Part shown: piece by piece, positions 9,087-16,709 of the stretch
How the letters are laid out: the number at the start of each line of letters is the position of its first letter
Position numbering within the stretch: the first letter of the stretch is position 1
NCBI RefSeq assembly: GCF_000875775.1
Contig: NZ_CP010868.1
Span: forward strand, 1 to 64,000
Reading direction: 5' to 3'
Length of the DNA: 64,000 nucleotides
Source of the DNA: Nitrosopumilus piranensis
GTDB taxonomy: Archaea > Thermoproteota > Nitrososphaeria > Nitrososphaerales > Nitrosopumilaceae
Position numbers and translations under genes: made by a program
Notes under the pieces: generated by a model
The model's input: only the letters and a program-made list of their open reading frames with translations
Told to the model about the DNA's origin: nothing
Database searches by the model: none

Positions 9087-10610
9087 TTGAAAATATACTT
9101 GTTTGAGATATCAAAAACAGATTTGGCAGGCCGTATAGGCACTATAGAGACAAACCACGGAAAAATTGAAACACCAGCTTATGTTCCAGTCATTCATCCA
9201 GTAAAGCAAACAATTCCTTCAAAAAAAATCAAATCAATTGGTTTTGATTTGGTAATTACAAATGCATACATTACTAGAAACAACTACGGAGACAAAGCAA
9301 TAGAAAAAGGAATTCACAAAATTATAGATTATGACAAAGGGATTATGACAGACTCTGGAGGTTATCAGGTTTTAGAGTATGGTGATGTTCCAGTTTCTCC
9401 AACAGAAATGGCAGATTTTGAAGAAGGGATTATGACAGATTTTGCAATTCCATTAGATAAACCAACAGGGTTTGGACTTCCAGTAAAAAAAGCAGAAGCA
9501 TATGTCAAGCATACTCTCAAAGTCTGCAAAGAAACTATTGATAATAGTAAAAACAATGGACAGATTTGGATTGGGCCAATACAAGGAGGAGAACATTTTG
9601 AACTTGTTGCAAAATCAACAAAAGGTTTGATCAAAATGGGTTACAAAATGTTGGCCTTAGGAAGTCCAGTTGAATTTATGGAGTCATATGAATATAGATT
9701 GTTAGCTCAAATGATTGTTGCAGCAAAAAAACAGATTCCACATAACATACCACTGCATCTTTTTGGTGCAGGACATCCATTAACTATTCCATTTGCAGTT
9801 GCCCTAGGTTGCGATACATTTGATTCAGCTTCATACATGCTATATGCAAAACAAAACAGGTACATTACAGAAGATGGGACACGATATTTATCAGATATAG
9901 TAGTATTTCCATGCAATTGCGAAGTATGCTCAAAGTATACTCCTGATGAGTTACGACAGTTAGAATCAACTGAGAAGATTAATCAGATTGCCATCCATAA
10001 TCTGTATGCAATAAAATTAGAAGTTGACAAGGTAAAGCAGGCAATTCATGAAGGTAGGTTATGGGAATATGTTATCAAAAAAGCAAGGGCACATCCAAAA
10101 TTATTTGAGATGGTAGAGGTTATGACAGAAAATGCAGAATTTCTTAAAATTGCAACCCCAAAATTCAAGGAAAGGGCAATTTTTCTATTTGATAAAGAGG
10201 ATCAATACAGGCCCGAGGTGCAGTCATTTCATGAGACAGTAAGGAAATTCAAATCAAAGAAAAAGAAACTGCTAATCACAAAAGAGTCATCAACAAAGCC
10301 AGGATACCTATCTCACCAATTTGTTAATCTATCAAAAAAACTCAAAGATTTTGATGAAACTCAAGTTTGTCAATATAATCCCCAGTTAGGATTAATTCCA
10401 ATTGAGATTTCAGACATTTTTCCTGCTGCTCATCATGAGACATCAAGGATGAATTTTGATCCTAAAGAATTCTTAGAGTTTGGAAAGACATGGAAGGTAT
10501 TTTTTGAAAATAATCAATTTGTAGAAATTCGATATGACAAAAAGGATAATTTCTTAAAATATTTTGTAAAAACATTGCCAAAAAAAATCAAGAGAAAATC
10601 TTTTTCATAA
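9087..10610 (+). CDS. tgtA: Archaeosine tRNA-guanine transglycosylase, lacking PUA domain
   Basis: The enzyme exchanges G15 in the tRNA D-loop for preQ0, the first step to archaeosine. The catalytic core is clear: MTDSGGYQVLEYG (active-site Asp), FGAGHPLTIPFAVALGCDTFDSASY (nucleophile Asp) and a zinc site CxCxxC...H in FPCNCEVCSKYT. The start is a TTG at 9087; no better in-frame ATG is nearby. The region after about residue 370 looks like the archaeal C-terminal extension, but the protein ends at 507 residues without an obvious PUA domain, whereas complete archaeal enzymes reach about 580. Confidence 0.92.
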   Translation: MKIYLFEISKTDLAGRIGTIETNHGKIETPAYVPVIHPVKQTIPSKKIKSIGFDLVITNAYITRNNYGDKAIEKGIHKIIDYDKGIMTDSGGYQVLEYGDVPVSPTEMADFEEGIMTDFAIPLDKPTGFGLPVKKAEAYVKHTLKVCKETIDNSKNNGQIWIGPIQGGEHFELVAKSTKGLIKMGYKMLALGSPVEFMESYEYRLLAQMIVAAKKQIPHNIPLHLFGAGHPLTIPFAVALGCDTFDSASYMLYAKQNRYITEDGTRYLSDIVVFPCNCEVCSKYTPDELRQLESTEKINQIAIHNLYAIKLEVDKVKQAIHEGRLWEYVIKKARAHPKLFEMVEVMTENAEFLKIATPKFKERAIFLFDKEDQYRPEVQSFHETVRKFKSKKKKLLITKESSTKPGYLSHQFVNLSKKLKDFDETQVCQYNPQLGLIPIEISDIFPAAHHETSRMNFDPKEFLEFGKTWKVFFENNQFVEIRYDKKDNFLKYFVKTLPKKIKRKSFS

Positions 10611-10612
10611 TT

Positions 10613-10627
10613 AAAAATAAGAAAAAA
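10613..10627 (-). terminator. T-rich terminator region after ferredoxin gene
   Basis: On the minus strand the bases following the ferredoxin stop include TTCTTTTTTCTTATTTTT. Archaeal transcription commonly ends at such oligo-T tracts. The tgtA gene ends just before it from the other side. Confidence 0.45.
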
Positions 10628-10648
10628 GAATGTGCTAAAAGAATCAGC

Positions 10649-10951
10649 TTATAGTGCTGCGTCTTCTGCCCAACCGTTAATGAAGACACCGTTTTTGTGA
10701 AGAGGTACTGGTTGTCCAGCAGTGTAATTCATTGGTCTCATCCAAAAGATTGATTTTGTTGGGCATACACCGATGCATGCACCATCAGAAATACATCTTT
10801 CTGGGTAGAAGACAAATGCTTTACCTCTCTTCCAGCCTTCAACTGGTTTTACTCTAAGGACATCTGGACCAAGAGTTGTACAGATTTCTACACATAGTGC
10901 ACATCCTATACATCTTTGTTCATCAATGTCTGGAAGTATTGCTATTGGCAT
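10649..10951 (-). CDS. Ferredoxin with two 4Fe-4S clusters, 100 aa
   Basis: This is a small soluble electron carrier. The first cluster motif CIGCALCVEIC (Cx2Cx2Cx3C) sits at about residues 15-25, and the second, CISDGACIGVCP, at about 53-64. The spacing between the clusters is longer than in clostridial ferredoxins, and the second motif is spread out, so one site could hold a modified cluster. It probably shuttles electrons for 2-oxoacid oxidoreductases or related enzymes. A strong TATA box lies 25-35 bases before the ATG, so it looks like a single-gene, leaderless, well-expressed unit. Confidence 0.9.
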   Translation of the reverse strand: MPIAILPDIDEQRCIGCALCVEICTTLGPDVLRVKPVEGWKRGKAFVFYPERCISDGACIGVCPTKSIFWMRPMNYTAGQPVPLHKNGVFINGWAEDAAL

Positions 10952-10975
10952 TACAAAACTAAGAGTGCTTGATTA

Positions 10976-10986
10976 CTATTTAAACC
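10976..10986 (-). promoter_or_regulatory. TATA box of ferredoxin gene
   Basis: The minus strand reads GGTTTAAATAG, centred about 30 bases before the ATG at 10951. This places the transcription start at or beside the start codon. Confidence 0.6.
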
Positions 10987-11054
10987 ATGATTGATATCCA
11001 TAACCCTGTTATGAAATTTGATCGTCAAAAATCATGCGCAGAATCTAGATTGAA

Positions 11055-11092
11055 AATTTTAAAAAACAAAAAGATAACGTGATAATCACGTT
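11055..11092 (-). terminator. Hairpin plus T-tract after the 70-aa gene
   Basis: A perfect 8-base inverted repeat (AACGTGAT / ATCACGTT, one-base loop) occupies 11076-11092, touching the stop codon of the gene at 11092. It is followed on the minus strand by ATCTTTTTGTTTTTT. The hairpin could also protect the mRNA 3' end. Confidence 0.55.
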
Positions 11093-11304
11093 TATTTTCT
11101 CATTGCGTCTATTTGACCAGAAGTAACCCAGTCAAGTAATTCTGCAGAAGATGGATTAAGGTCTGCCTTCTGATTCATCAGATTGTTAACCCAAATCCAG
11201 TTAATTTGGTTTAGGAGCGGTTTGTTTGCTTCGTCACCAGCACGTGTTTTAGCGACGACGGCTTGATCTTGTTGTCCTAACCATTCTTGGAAGCTTCTTC
11301 CCAT
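11092..11304 (-). CDS. Conserved-looking small protein, 70 aa, unknown function
   Basis: This small soluble protein has no recognised domain. It is mostly helical by pattern (MGRSFQEWLGQQDQAVVAK, then a Trp-rich NWIWVNNLMNQ stretch and SAELLDWVTSGQIDAM). It is free of cysteines and membrane segments. A good TATA box 28 bases before the ATG and a hairpin terminator right after the stop support a genuine, separately transcribed gene. Function cannot be assigned from the sequence. Confidence 0.7.
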   Translation of the reverse strand: MGRSFQEWLGQQDQAVVAKTRAGDEANKPLLNQINWIWVNNLMNQKADLNPSSAELLDWVTSGQIDAMRK

Positions 11305-11326
11305 GAGGATCGGATCTTAGCTTGCA

Positions 11327-11337
11327 CTAATTAAAGC
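11327..11337 (-). promoter_or_regulatory. TATA box of the 70-aa gene
   Basis: The minus strand reads GCTTTAATTAG, centred about 28 bases before the ATG at 11304. Confidence 0.5.
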
Positions 11338-11384
11338 TTTTGAAGATTCCATGTTAGGCATAATGATCGGTTTTTTGTCAAGAA

Positions 11385-11394
11385 GGTTTTAACG
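11385..11394 (+). promoter_or_regulatory. TATA-like box of the beta-CASP nuclease gene
   Basis: GGTTTTAACG is centred about 29 bases before the TTG at 11418. It supports that TTG as the true start of a leaderless mRNA. Confidence 0.4.
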
Positions 11395-11417
11395 TAGATG
11401 AAAATTCATTCTAATTC

Positions 11418-12683
11418 TTGAATGTTAAAGTTTTAGGTGCTGCAAACGAGGTTGGCAGATCAGGTTTTTTGGTAAATTGCAATGGAACAAATCTCTTGTT
11501 AGATTATGGGGTATTATTTGGAAGAAGGGGCACACCACCACAATACCCACTACATGTAAAACCAAAGGACTTGGATGCGATAATCATCACACATGCCCAT
11601 TTGGATCATTCTGGAAATGTTCCATCTCTTTTTGTAAGCGGAAATACTGATGTATATGCAACTCCACCAACATTTGATTTATCAAAATTATTAATTGAAG
11701 ATATGCTAAAAATTGAGAAAAATTCGCATCCATTTGACATACCTGAATTAAACAACATGATGAAAAATGCAAAAGAGATTGGGTTTAAACAAAAAATAAC
11801 CAAAGGTAATGCAACATTTGAGTTAAGAGAGTCTGGACATGTAATAGGTGGCAGCACTGTCTTGGTAGAATCTGAGAAGAAACGACTGTTCTATACAGGA
11901 GATATTAAAACAAATGGGTCAAGAATGCTTCGAGAGATGGATTTGGATATTGGTGAAATTGATATGTTGATTACTGAAAGTACCTATGCCATGACAGAAC
12001 AAAAACCAAGAAAAGAATCAGAAGCTGAACTAATAGAATTTGCAAATGAAGTAATGGATAAAAAAGGAATATTGTTTATTCCATCGTTTTCAGTTGAACG
12101 CTCTCAAGAGATTGCATGTATTTTAAAGAATGCAAATTTCAAACACAGAATCATTATGGATGGAATGGCATTAAAAGTAAATCAAATAATGTTTAAACAT
12201 CCAGAATACCTACGAGACCCAAAAATGTTTTCTGAAGCAATTAAAGGGGCAACTGCGATTACTGATCATGGAGAAAGAAAACGGGCAATGGATGAACCAT
12301 GTGTTGTAATTTCACCTGCAGGGATGTTGGTAGGAGGAAATGCAGTTTTCTACTTGCAACATCTTGCATTTGATGATAAAAATGGAATAGCCCTTGTGTC
12401 ATATCAAGGAGAAGGTACTCCTGGTAAAAAATTACTAGAAACAGGAAAGGTTTCAGCTAGAGGAAAAGACATCAGTGTAACTGCCCAAGTAAAACAATTT
12501 GAGTTTTCAGGTCATGCAGACAGAAATGAATTATTTGATATGATTAAAAAAATAAAAGGTAATCCCAAAGTATTGACAGTACACGGAGATTCTGAATCTT
12601 GTGATTCATTTGCACAAGAAATACATGAAAAGTTTGGATTAGAAGCATATTCTCCTGCAGTTAATGAAGAAATTGCTGTGTGA
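11418..12683 (+). CDS. Beta-CASP metallo-beta-lactamase ribonuclease (aCPSF2-like)
   Basis: This RNA-processing nuclease of the CPSF/RNase J superfamily has the metallo-beta-lactamase motif HAHLDHSG at about residue 56, further ligands in SGHVIGGS and FYTGDIK, and the beta-CASP motifs including EST and the late SGHADR histidine. At 421 residues and without the N-terminal KH domains of aCPSF1, it best fits the short archaeal aCPSF2 group, which acts in RNA 5'- or 3'-end processing. The start is a TTG at 11418; an ATG nearby is out of frame. The next gene begins at its stop codon. Confidence 0.88.
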   Translation: MNVKVLGAANEVGRSGFLVNCNGTNLLLDYGVLFGRRGTPPQYPLHVKPKDLDAIIITHAHLDHSGNVPSLFVSGNTDVYATPPTFDLSKLLIEDMLKIEKNSHPFDIPELNNMMKNAKEIGFKQKITKGNATFELRESGHVIGGSTVLVESEKKRLFYTGDIKTNGSRMLREMDLDIGEIDMLITESTYAMTEQKPRKESEAELIEFANEVMDKKGILFIPSFSVERSQEIACILKNANFKHRIIMDGMALKVNQIMFKHPEYLRDPKMFSEAIKGATAITDHGERKRAMDEPCVVISPAGMLVGGNAVFYLQHLAFDDKNGIALVSYQGEGTPGKKLLETGKVSARGKDISVTAQVKQFEFSGHADRNELFDMIKKIKGNPKVLTVHGDSESCDSFAQEIHEKFGLEAYSPAVNEEIAV

Positions 12684-12684
12684 A

Positions 12685-13527
12685 ATGCAAATAAAACAAA
12701 CAATAGATGTAGAAAATTCAATAAATAGTGGCCAAGTTTTTCTTTGGAGAAAAAATAATGATTTTTGGTACGGGGTTAATGGCCAAGATGTTCTTCAAAT
12801 AAACAGTAATGGAAAAATAGAATCTTTGAAAAATAACAATACAGATTTTTTTAGAAATAAAGATAATTTTGATGAGATAATTAAATCCATTTCAAAAGAT
12901 AAAACAGTGAAAACTGCTGTAGAAAAATTTGCAGGGTTACGAATCATAAACCAAGATCCTTTCCAATGCATAATTTCTTTTATTGTATCTTCTAATTCAA
13001 ATATTCAAAAAATTAAAAAAAGTCTAGAAAACATATCAGAAAAATTTGGAGAGAGTATAGAATACAAAAATCAAGAGTTTTTTTTATTTCCTAATGCAGA
13101 AACAATATCTAAAATATCAATGAATGAAATTAAAAAATGTGGTGTTGGTTATCGTGCCAAATTTATAAAAGAAGCTGCAAAAATGATTTCATCACAAAAA
13201 ATTGTAATTGAGGATTTGAAGACACTTAGTTATGTTGATGCAAAAAAGAAAATCTGTACCATCCCCGGAATAGGGAACAAAGTGGCAGATTGTATTTTGT
13301 TATTTTCTCTTGATAAATTAGAAGCATTTCCATTAGATAGATGGATGATTAGAATTTTAGAAAAATACTATTCAGATAAATTTCAACTATACACTAAAAC
13401 AATTACAGAAAAACAATATGAAAGTCTACATGAAAAAATTGTAGATTATTTTGGCCCATATGCAGGATATGCACAACAATTTCTCTTTAAAATGGAAAGA
13501 GAGAATTACCAAAAAAAGTGGCTGTAA
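12685..13527 (+). CDS. ogg: 8-oxoguanine DNA glycosylase/AP lyase (OGG1-like, HhH-GPD)
   Basis: This bifunctional base-excision repair enzyme removes 8-oxoguanine. The N-terminal part has the OGG1-like SGQVFLWRK segment. The helix-hairpin-helix (IPGIGNKVADCILL) carries the catalytic lysine at the OGG1 position, and the catalytic aspartate is in FPLDRWM. It is about 280 residues long, as in archaeal OGG enzymes. The ATG at 12685 lies one base after the preceding stop; an alternative ATG at 12664 would overlap that gene by 20 bases and add seven residues. It is likely co-transcribed with the beta-CASP nuclease. Confidence 0.9.
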   Translation: MQIKQTIDVENSINSGQVFLWRKNNDFWYGVNGQDVLQINSNGKIESLKNNNTDFFRNKDNFDEIIKSISKDKTVKTAVEKFAGLRIINQDPFQCIISFIVSSNSNIQKIKKSLENISEKFGESIEYKNQEFFLFPNAETISKISMNEIKKCGVGYRAKFIKEAAKMISSQKIVIEDLKTLSYVDAKKKICTIPGIGNKVADCILLFSLDKLEAFPLDRWMIRILEKYYSDKFQLYTKTITEKQYESLHEKIVDYFGPYAGYAQQFLFKMERENYQKKWL

Positions 13528-13538
13528 ACCCTTAAAAT
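13528..13538 (+). promoter_or_regulatory. TATA-like box upstream of tRNA-Arg
   Basis: ACCCTTAAAAT is centred about 27 bases before the 5' end of the mature tRNA. It overlaps the end of the ogg gene. Confidence 0.45.
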
Positions 13539-13560
13539 GGTAATTAATTGCTAGGTTTTT

Positions 13561-13635
13561 GGGCCCATAGCTCAGCATGGATAGAGTGTTGGACTTCTAA
13601 TCCAATGGTCAAGGGATCGAAGCCCTTTGGGCCCG
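13561..13635 (+). tRNA. tRNA-Arg (anticodon TCT)
   Basis: The cloverleaf folds cleanly. The acceptor is GGGCCCA with TGGGCCC, the D stem GCTC/GAGT, the anticodon stem TTGGA/TCCAA with loop CTTCTAA (anticodon TCT at 13596-13598), and the T stem AAGGG/CCCTT with loop ATCGAAG. The discriminator base is G. CCA is not encoded and there is no intron. It reads AGA and AGG arginine codons, the former likely common in this AT-rich genome. Confidence 0.96.
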
Positions 13636-13667
13636 CTTAACAAAATTATTTATTCTAACCTGAAGAT

Positions 13668-14027
13668 GTGTCTTTTGTGAAAGATATCGAATTCAAATTG
13701 AACTCAACTGATATTCATCCAAATTCTGAAATTAAAGGAACAGTATCTGTTTCATATCCTGGAAGATATGACGGAGTGGTAATCAACACACAGATTTTGG
13801 ATTCAAATGAGCATATTACTTACAAGTCATACAATGGAAAAACCATTTCAAATAATGTAGCAAGATTGTTTATCAACAAAGAGGTCATGGCAGACAATAA
13901 AGCAGAATTTACTGCACAGATAAAATTTGAACCAACTCAAGAGTATGAAGTAAAATTCAGAGCATCAATTATTGAGCAACATAAAGAAATTGAGAGCCAA
14001 ATAATTTTTGCTAAATATTCTAGCTAG
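13668..14027 (+). CDS. Hypothetical protein, 119 aa, beta-sandwich-like
   Basis: The gene starts at GTG 13668, about 30 bases after the tRNA, and converges on the plastocyanin gene with 4 bases of overlap. No signal peptide or membrane segment is visible. Alternating strands (FKLNSTDIHPNSEIKGTVSV, VVINTQILDSN, KAEFTAQIKFEP, EYEVKFRASII) suggest an Ig-like or arrestin-like beta-sandwich. No catalytic residues are recognised. Function is unknown; the fold guess is from pattern only. Confidence 0.65.
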   Translation: MSFVKDIEFKLNSTDIHPNSEIKGTVSVSYPGRYDGVVINTQILDSNEHITYKSYNGKTISNNVARLFINKEVMADNKAEFTAQIKFEPTQEYEVKFRASIIEQHKEIESQIIFAKYSS

Positions 14028-14488
14028 AATCTACTCTTTTCTACGATAATTGAGCCTTTCATCCATGGGTGTGGTTGGCAGTGATAGTGAACTTCCTGGG
14101 GTTCAGTAAATAGAAATTCATAGGTATCTCCAGGTTTTAGAACACCAGAAGAACCAAAGTCACCACTATAACCATCAGCATGTCTATGATCTGGAGTTAC
14201 AGTATGTGCTGTATCATCATTGTTAATCCACTTTACATTATTTGTAAAGGTTAGTAGAACCGTAGGATTGTTTGGCACATAATTCTCATTTCCCTCAATA
14301 ACAGCACCTGGAACTATTTCAATAATGAAAAATTCTTCTTCTGGATGCAAAATATGATCTGATACGGATGGTTTTGCCAAAGATTCTGGAAGATAAAATG
14401 AAGTGTAAAAGACAACAGTAGCAGACATGCCAACAATTAATGCAATTAATCCAATTCCATAAGCATGACTTGACGTTGGAGCACTCAT
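14024..14488 (-). CDS. Membrane-anchored plastocyanin-like blue copper protein
   Basis: This type I copper protein probably accepts electrons from the cytochrome bc complex and passes them to the terminal oxidase; thaumarchaea rely on such cupredoxins instead of cytochrome c. An N-terminal membrane helix lies at about residues 10-32, followed by one cupredoxin domain. The copper ligands are visible: His in DTAHTV, then Cys, His and Met in YHCQPHPWM. The ATG overlaps the end of the cytochrome b gene by 4 bases, so it is the third gene of the Rieske / cytochrome b / copper protein operon. Confidence 0.92.
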   Translation of the reverse strand: MSAPTSSHAYGIGLIALIVGMSATVVFYTSFYLPESLAKPSVSDHILHPEEEFFIIEIVPGAVIEGNENYVPNNPTVLLTFTNNVKWINNDDTAHTVTPDHRHADGYSGDFGSSGVLKPGDTYEFLFTEPQEVHYHCQPHPWMKGSIIVEKSRF

Positions 14489-16077
14489 AATTTTTTCACT
14501 CCATCTTGATCAGCGGTTCCAATATTTGAGTTATTATTTGCACCAACTCCTAAATCAGTTTGAGATTTTGGAGTAGGGATCTCAGGGGCCAACTCTTTTG
14601 GTTTTTCATCTGGTTTTGCATTATCTTCTGGAATTTCACTTTGCTCAGATGTTCCTTCAGGTTCAGCAAGTTTTGGTTTCTCATCTACCACTGGAACTGG
14701 AGGTGGTGGTGGAGCATTCTTTTGCTCGCTCAATCCATATCTATACACATGGAAGAATGCTGCAAAGACCAACAAGATAATTCCAATAAAGAATAATGAA
14801 ACATTCTTCATTCCTGTTAAAGCCGCATTGTATGCTGCTATGTTTAAGAACACTTGGAATGCTAATAATGCAATAAGTACCCAATTAATCCATTTTTCAG
14901 AGAGATTGATTGTAGCTACCTTCTTTGGACCAGTACTTTTTGCTAACTTAGATTTTCTTTCTGCCTCATTTGCAAGTTTGATCATCATGTATGTGAATCC
15001 AAATCCTAGTGGTACCAACAAAATCATTACAGAGTAGAAGAATATTGGATCAATTACCAAACGTTCTACCAATGGAATGGATATATCAGGTGAAATATAG
15101 AAGCCCCAGTAAGTTGTGACCATTATTTGGGCAAGACTAGTAATTCCAAATGCAGTAATAATTGGTCTTTCCCTCCAAGAGAATTTTTTGTATCTATCAA
15201 TGAATGGAATCAATACAAATGATATGATGAATATTAATGGCCAAAGCAGTCCCGTAACAAACTTGTCATATTGTGTCCTCATGAATGCGTAAATTCCAGT
15301 CAAATACCATTCAGGGACTGTAACACCAGGCGGTACCGTAGGCTCAAACTTGAATCCCATATCAATTGGGAATACACCACCTGTGATGAGAATGGCACCA
15401 CCTATTGCCATTACCATAGGTACATCAAACACTAAGAATCGTGGGAAGTGAACTGCCATCAATCCAAGCATTACTATCGGTAACAAGAATACATGTTGTG
15501 CATAGAATCTCAGCACAAAGTCTGAGAATCCACTACCAAGCGCCGCGTCACGAATTGTCGGGCCTGCAACAGGAATCGAAGTTGTCAGAGACGCTGCAAT
15601 ACTAATTGCAAGTTCTGCTCTTTCACTAAAAATAACATCATAACCAGTAAATGCTTCTAAGATAGTAACAACACCTAAAATGACACCAGTCATCCACAAA
15701 ACTTCATTTCTAATTTTGTATCGTCCACTAAAGTACTGATAATACATGTGAAGAACAGCTAAGAGGACCATAGCATTAGAACCATGATAGTGTATGTTTC
15801 TAATGTGGAAACCAAATGGGACCTCATCATTAATGAACTTGACACTATCCCATGCCCTATCTAATATCGGTTGATAGTAAAACATGAGCAGAGCTCCAGA
15901 AATTCCTAGAATAATAAACACAATGAATGTTAACATTCCCAAAAATCCAAATGGACTTACAAATCTTGCAGGAAATGAAAACTTGATTGCAGTAAAAATA
16001 GTTCTATCTACGCCATCCCATAACCAATAAAGGAATTCAACTACACCATTTCTTCTTTGCTCAAGCGAAACGGCCAT
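14485..16077 (-). CDS. Cytochrome b of the bc-type complex III
   Basis: This is the quinol-oxidising membrane subunit. Heme-ligand histidines appear in two helices (IHYHGSNAM...VLHMY, spacing 14; QHVFLLPI...AVHFPRF, spacing 15), a pattern matching cytochrome b6. The Qo-site VPEWY motif follows, and the subunit IV-like helices are fused in one chain. After the last helix comes a tail of about 85 residues rich in Pro, Glu and Lys (GLSEQKNAPPPPPVP...). A TTG at 16083 is two codons upstream; the ATG at 16077 is preferred. It overlaps the Rieske gene by 17 bases. Confidence 0.94.
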   Translation of the reverse strand: MAVSLEQRRNGVVEFLYWLWDGVDRTIFTAIKFSFPARFVSPFGFLGMLTFIVFIILGISGALLMFYYQPILDRAWDSVKFINDEVPFGFHIRNIHYHGSNAMVLLAVLHMYYQYFSGRYKIRNEVLWMTGVILGVVTILEAFTGYDVIFSERAELAISIAASLTTSIPVAGPTIRDAALGSGFSDFVLRFYAQHVFLLPIVMLGLMAVHFPRFLVFDVPMVMAIGGAILITGGVFPIDMGFKFEPTVPPGVTVPEWYLTGIYAFMRTQYDKFVTGLLWPLIFIISFVLIPFIDRYKKFSWRERPIITAFGITSLAQIMVTTYWGFYISPDISIPLVERLVIDPIFFYSVMILLVPLGFGFTYMMIKLANEAERKSKLAKSTGPKKVATINLSEKWINWVLIALLAFQVFLNIAAYNAALTGMKNVSLFFIGIILLVFAAFFHVYRYGLSEQKNAPPPPPVPVVDEKPKLAEPEGTSEQSEIPEDNAKPDEKPKELAPEIPTPKSQTDLGVGANNNSNIGTADQDGVKKL

Positions 16078-16666
16078 ATCCAATTACTCCATTATCATTT
16101 GCATTAAACTTTGGCGGTAAGATATACACCAATCCATCTGAATCAATTTCCAAAGTTAGTTTAGGTAAAGTGTTTGATGGTGCAGCCTGCACTGACGCAG
16201 GACCGACAAAAGCAGTTCCAGAAACTGGATCATACATACTTCCATGACAAGGACACTCTCCTCTTTTTCTTCCATCATCAGGCCAATATTTCCACAAACA
16301 CCAAAGATGCAAACAAATCATACTAAAAGCTCTAAATGCAGAGACGTCATTTTTCCCACCACCTAATTCTTCAGGAAGTCTAATAAACTGCCATTTACGA
16401 AATGCTTCTGCATCAAGTGCAGCATCTCCTGTTGCAGGATATGTAATAACTTCAGCATGATTTATTGGAAAAGTGTTAACATTAGCTTGAGTGCCATCAG
16501 GTAAAATTACAGGGACTTTTTCAAGAGATGCCTGATTTGGGTTTGGCATGAAATTTCCAAATGGGACAAATGGAGCAAAAGCTAAACCAGTTCCTGCGGC
16601 ACCCATCAACTTTAGAAAGTCTCTTCGGGATAATCCGGCAGACTTTTTCGTCCCCACCTCTGACAT
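16061..16666 (-). CDS. Rieske iron-sulfur protein of the bc-type complex
   Basis: This is the 2Fe-2S subunit moving electrons from quinol to the next carrier. The N-terminus has a twin-arginine motif (SRRDFLKLMGAAG) and a hydrophobic segment serving as Tat signal and anchor. Cluster ligands are in CLHLWCLW and CPCHGSMYDP (CxH...CxxH). The insert between the two motifs (KYWPDDGRKRGE) is longer than in many Rieske proteins. It is first in the operon with cytochrome b and the copper protein, and a TATA box sits about 30 bases before the ATG. Confidence 0.94.
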   Translation of the reverse strand: MSEVGTKKSAGLSRRDFLKLMGAAGTGLAFAPFVPFGNFMPNPNQASLEKVPVILPDGTQANVNTFPINHAEVITYPATGDAALDAEAFRKWQFIRLPEELGGGKNDVSAFRAFSMICLHLWCLWKYWPDDGRKRGECPCHGSMYDPVSGTAFVGPASVQAAPSNTLPKLTLEIDSDGLVYILPPKFNANDNGVIGYGRFA

Positions 16667-16690
16667 TCAAGCTGACGTACTCGCCAAATT

Positions 16691-16701
16691 GCTTATAAAC
16701 C
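16691..16701 (-). promoter_or_regulatory. TATA box of the Rieske-cytochrome b-copper protein operon
   Basis: The minus strand reads GGTTTATAAGC, centred 30 bases before the ATG at 16666, indicating a leaderless transcript. It lies in the 43-base gap after the protease gene. Confidence 0.65.
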
Positions 16702-16709
16702 TTGTTCAG

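Noticed and set aside
13561-13668. tRNA-Arg as an integration site for a mobile element
   Set aside because: No integrase, no repeated tRNA 3' end and no mobile genes were seen nearby.
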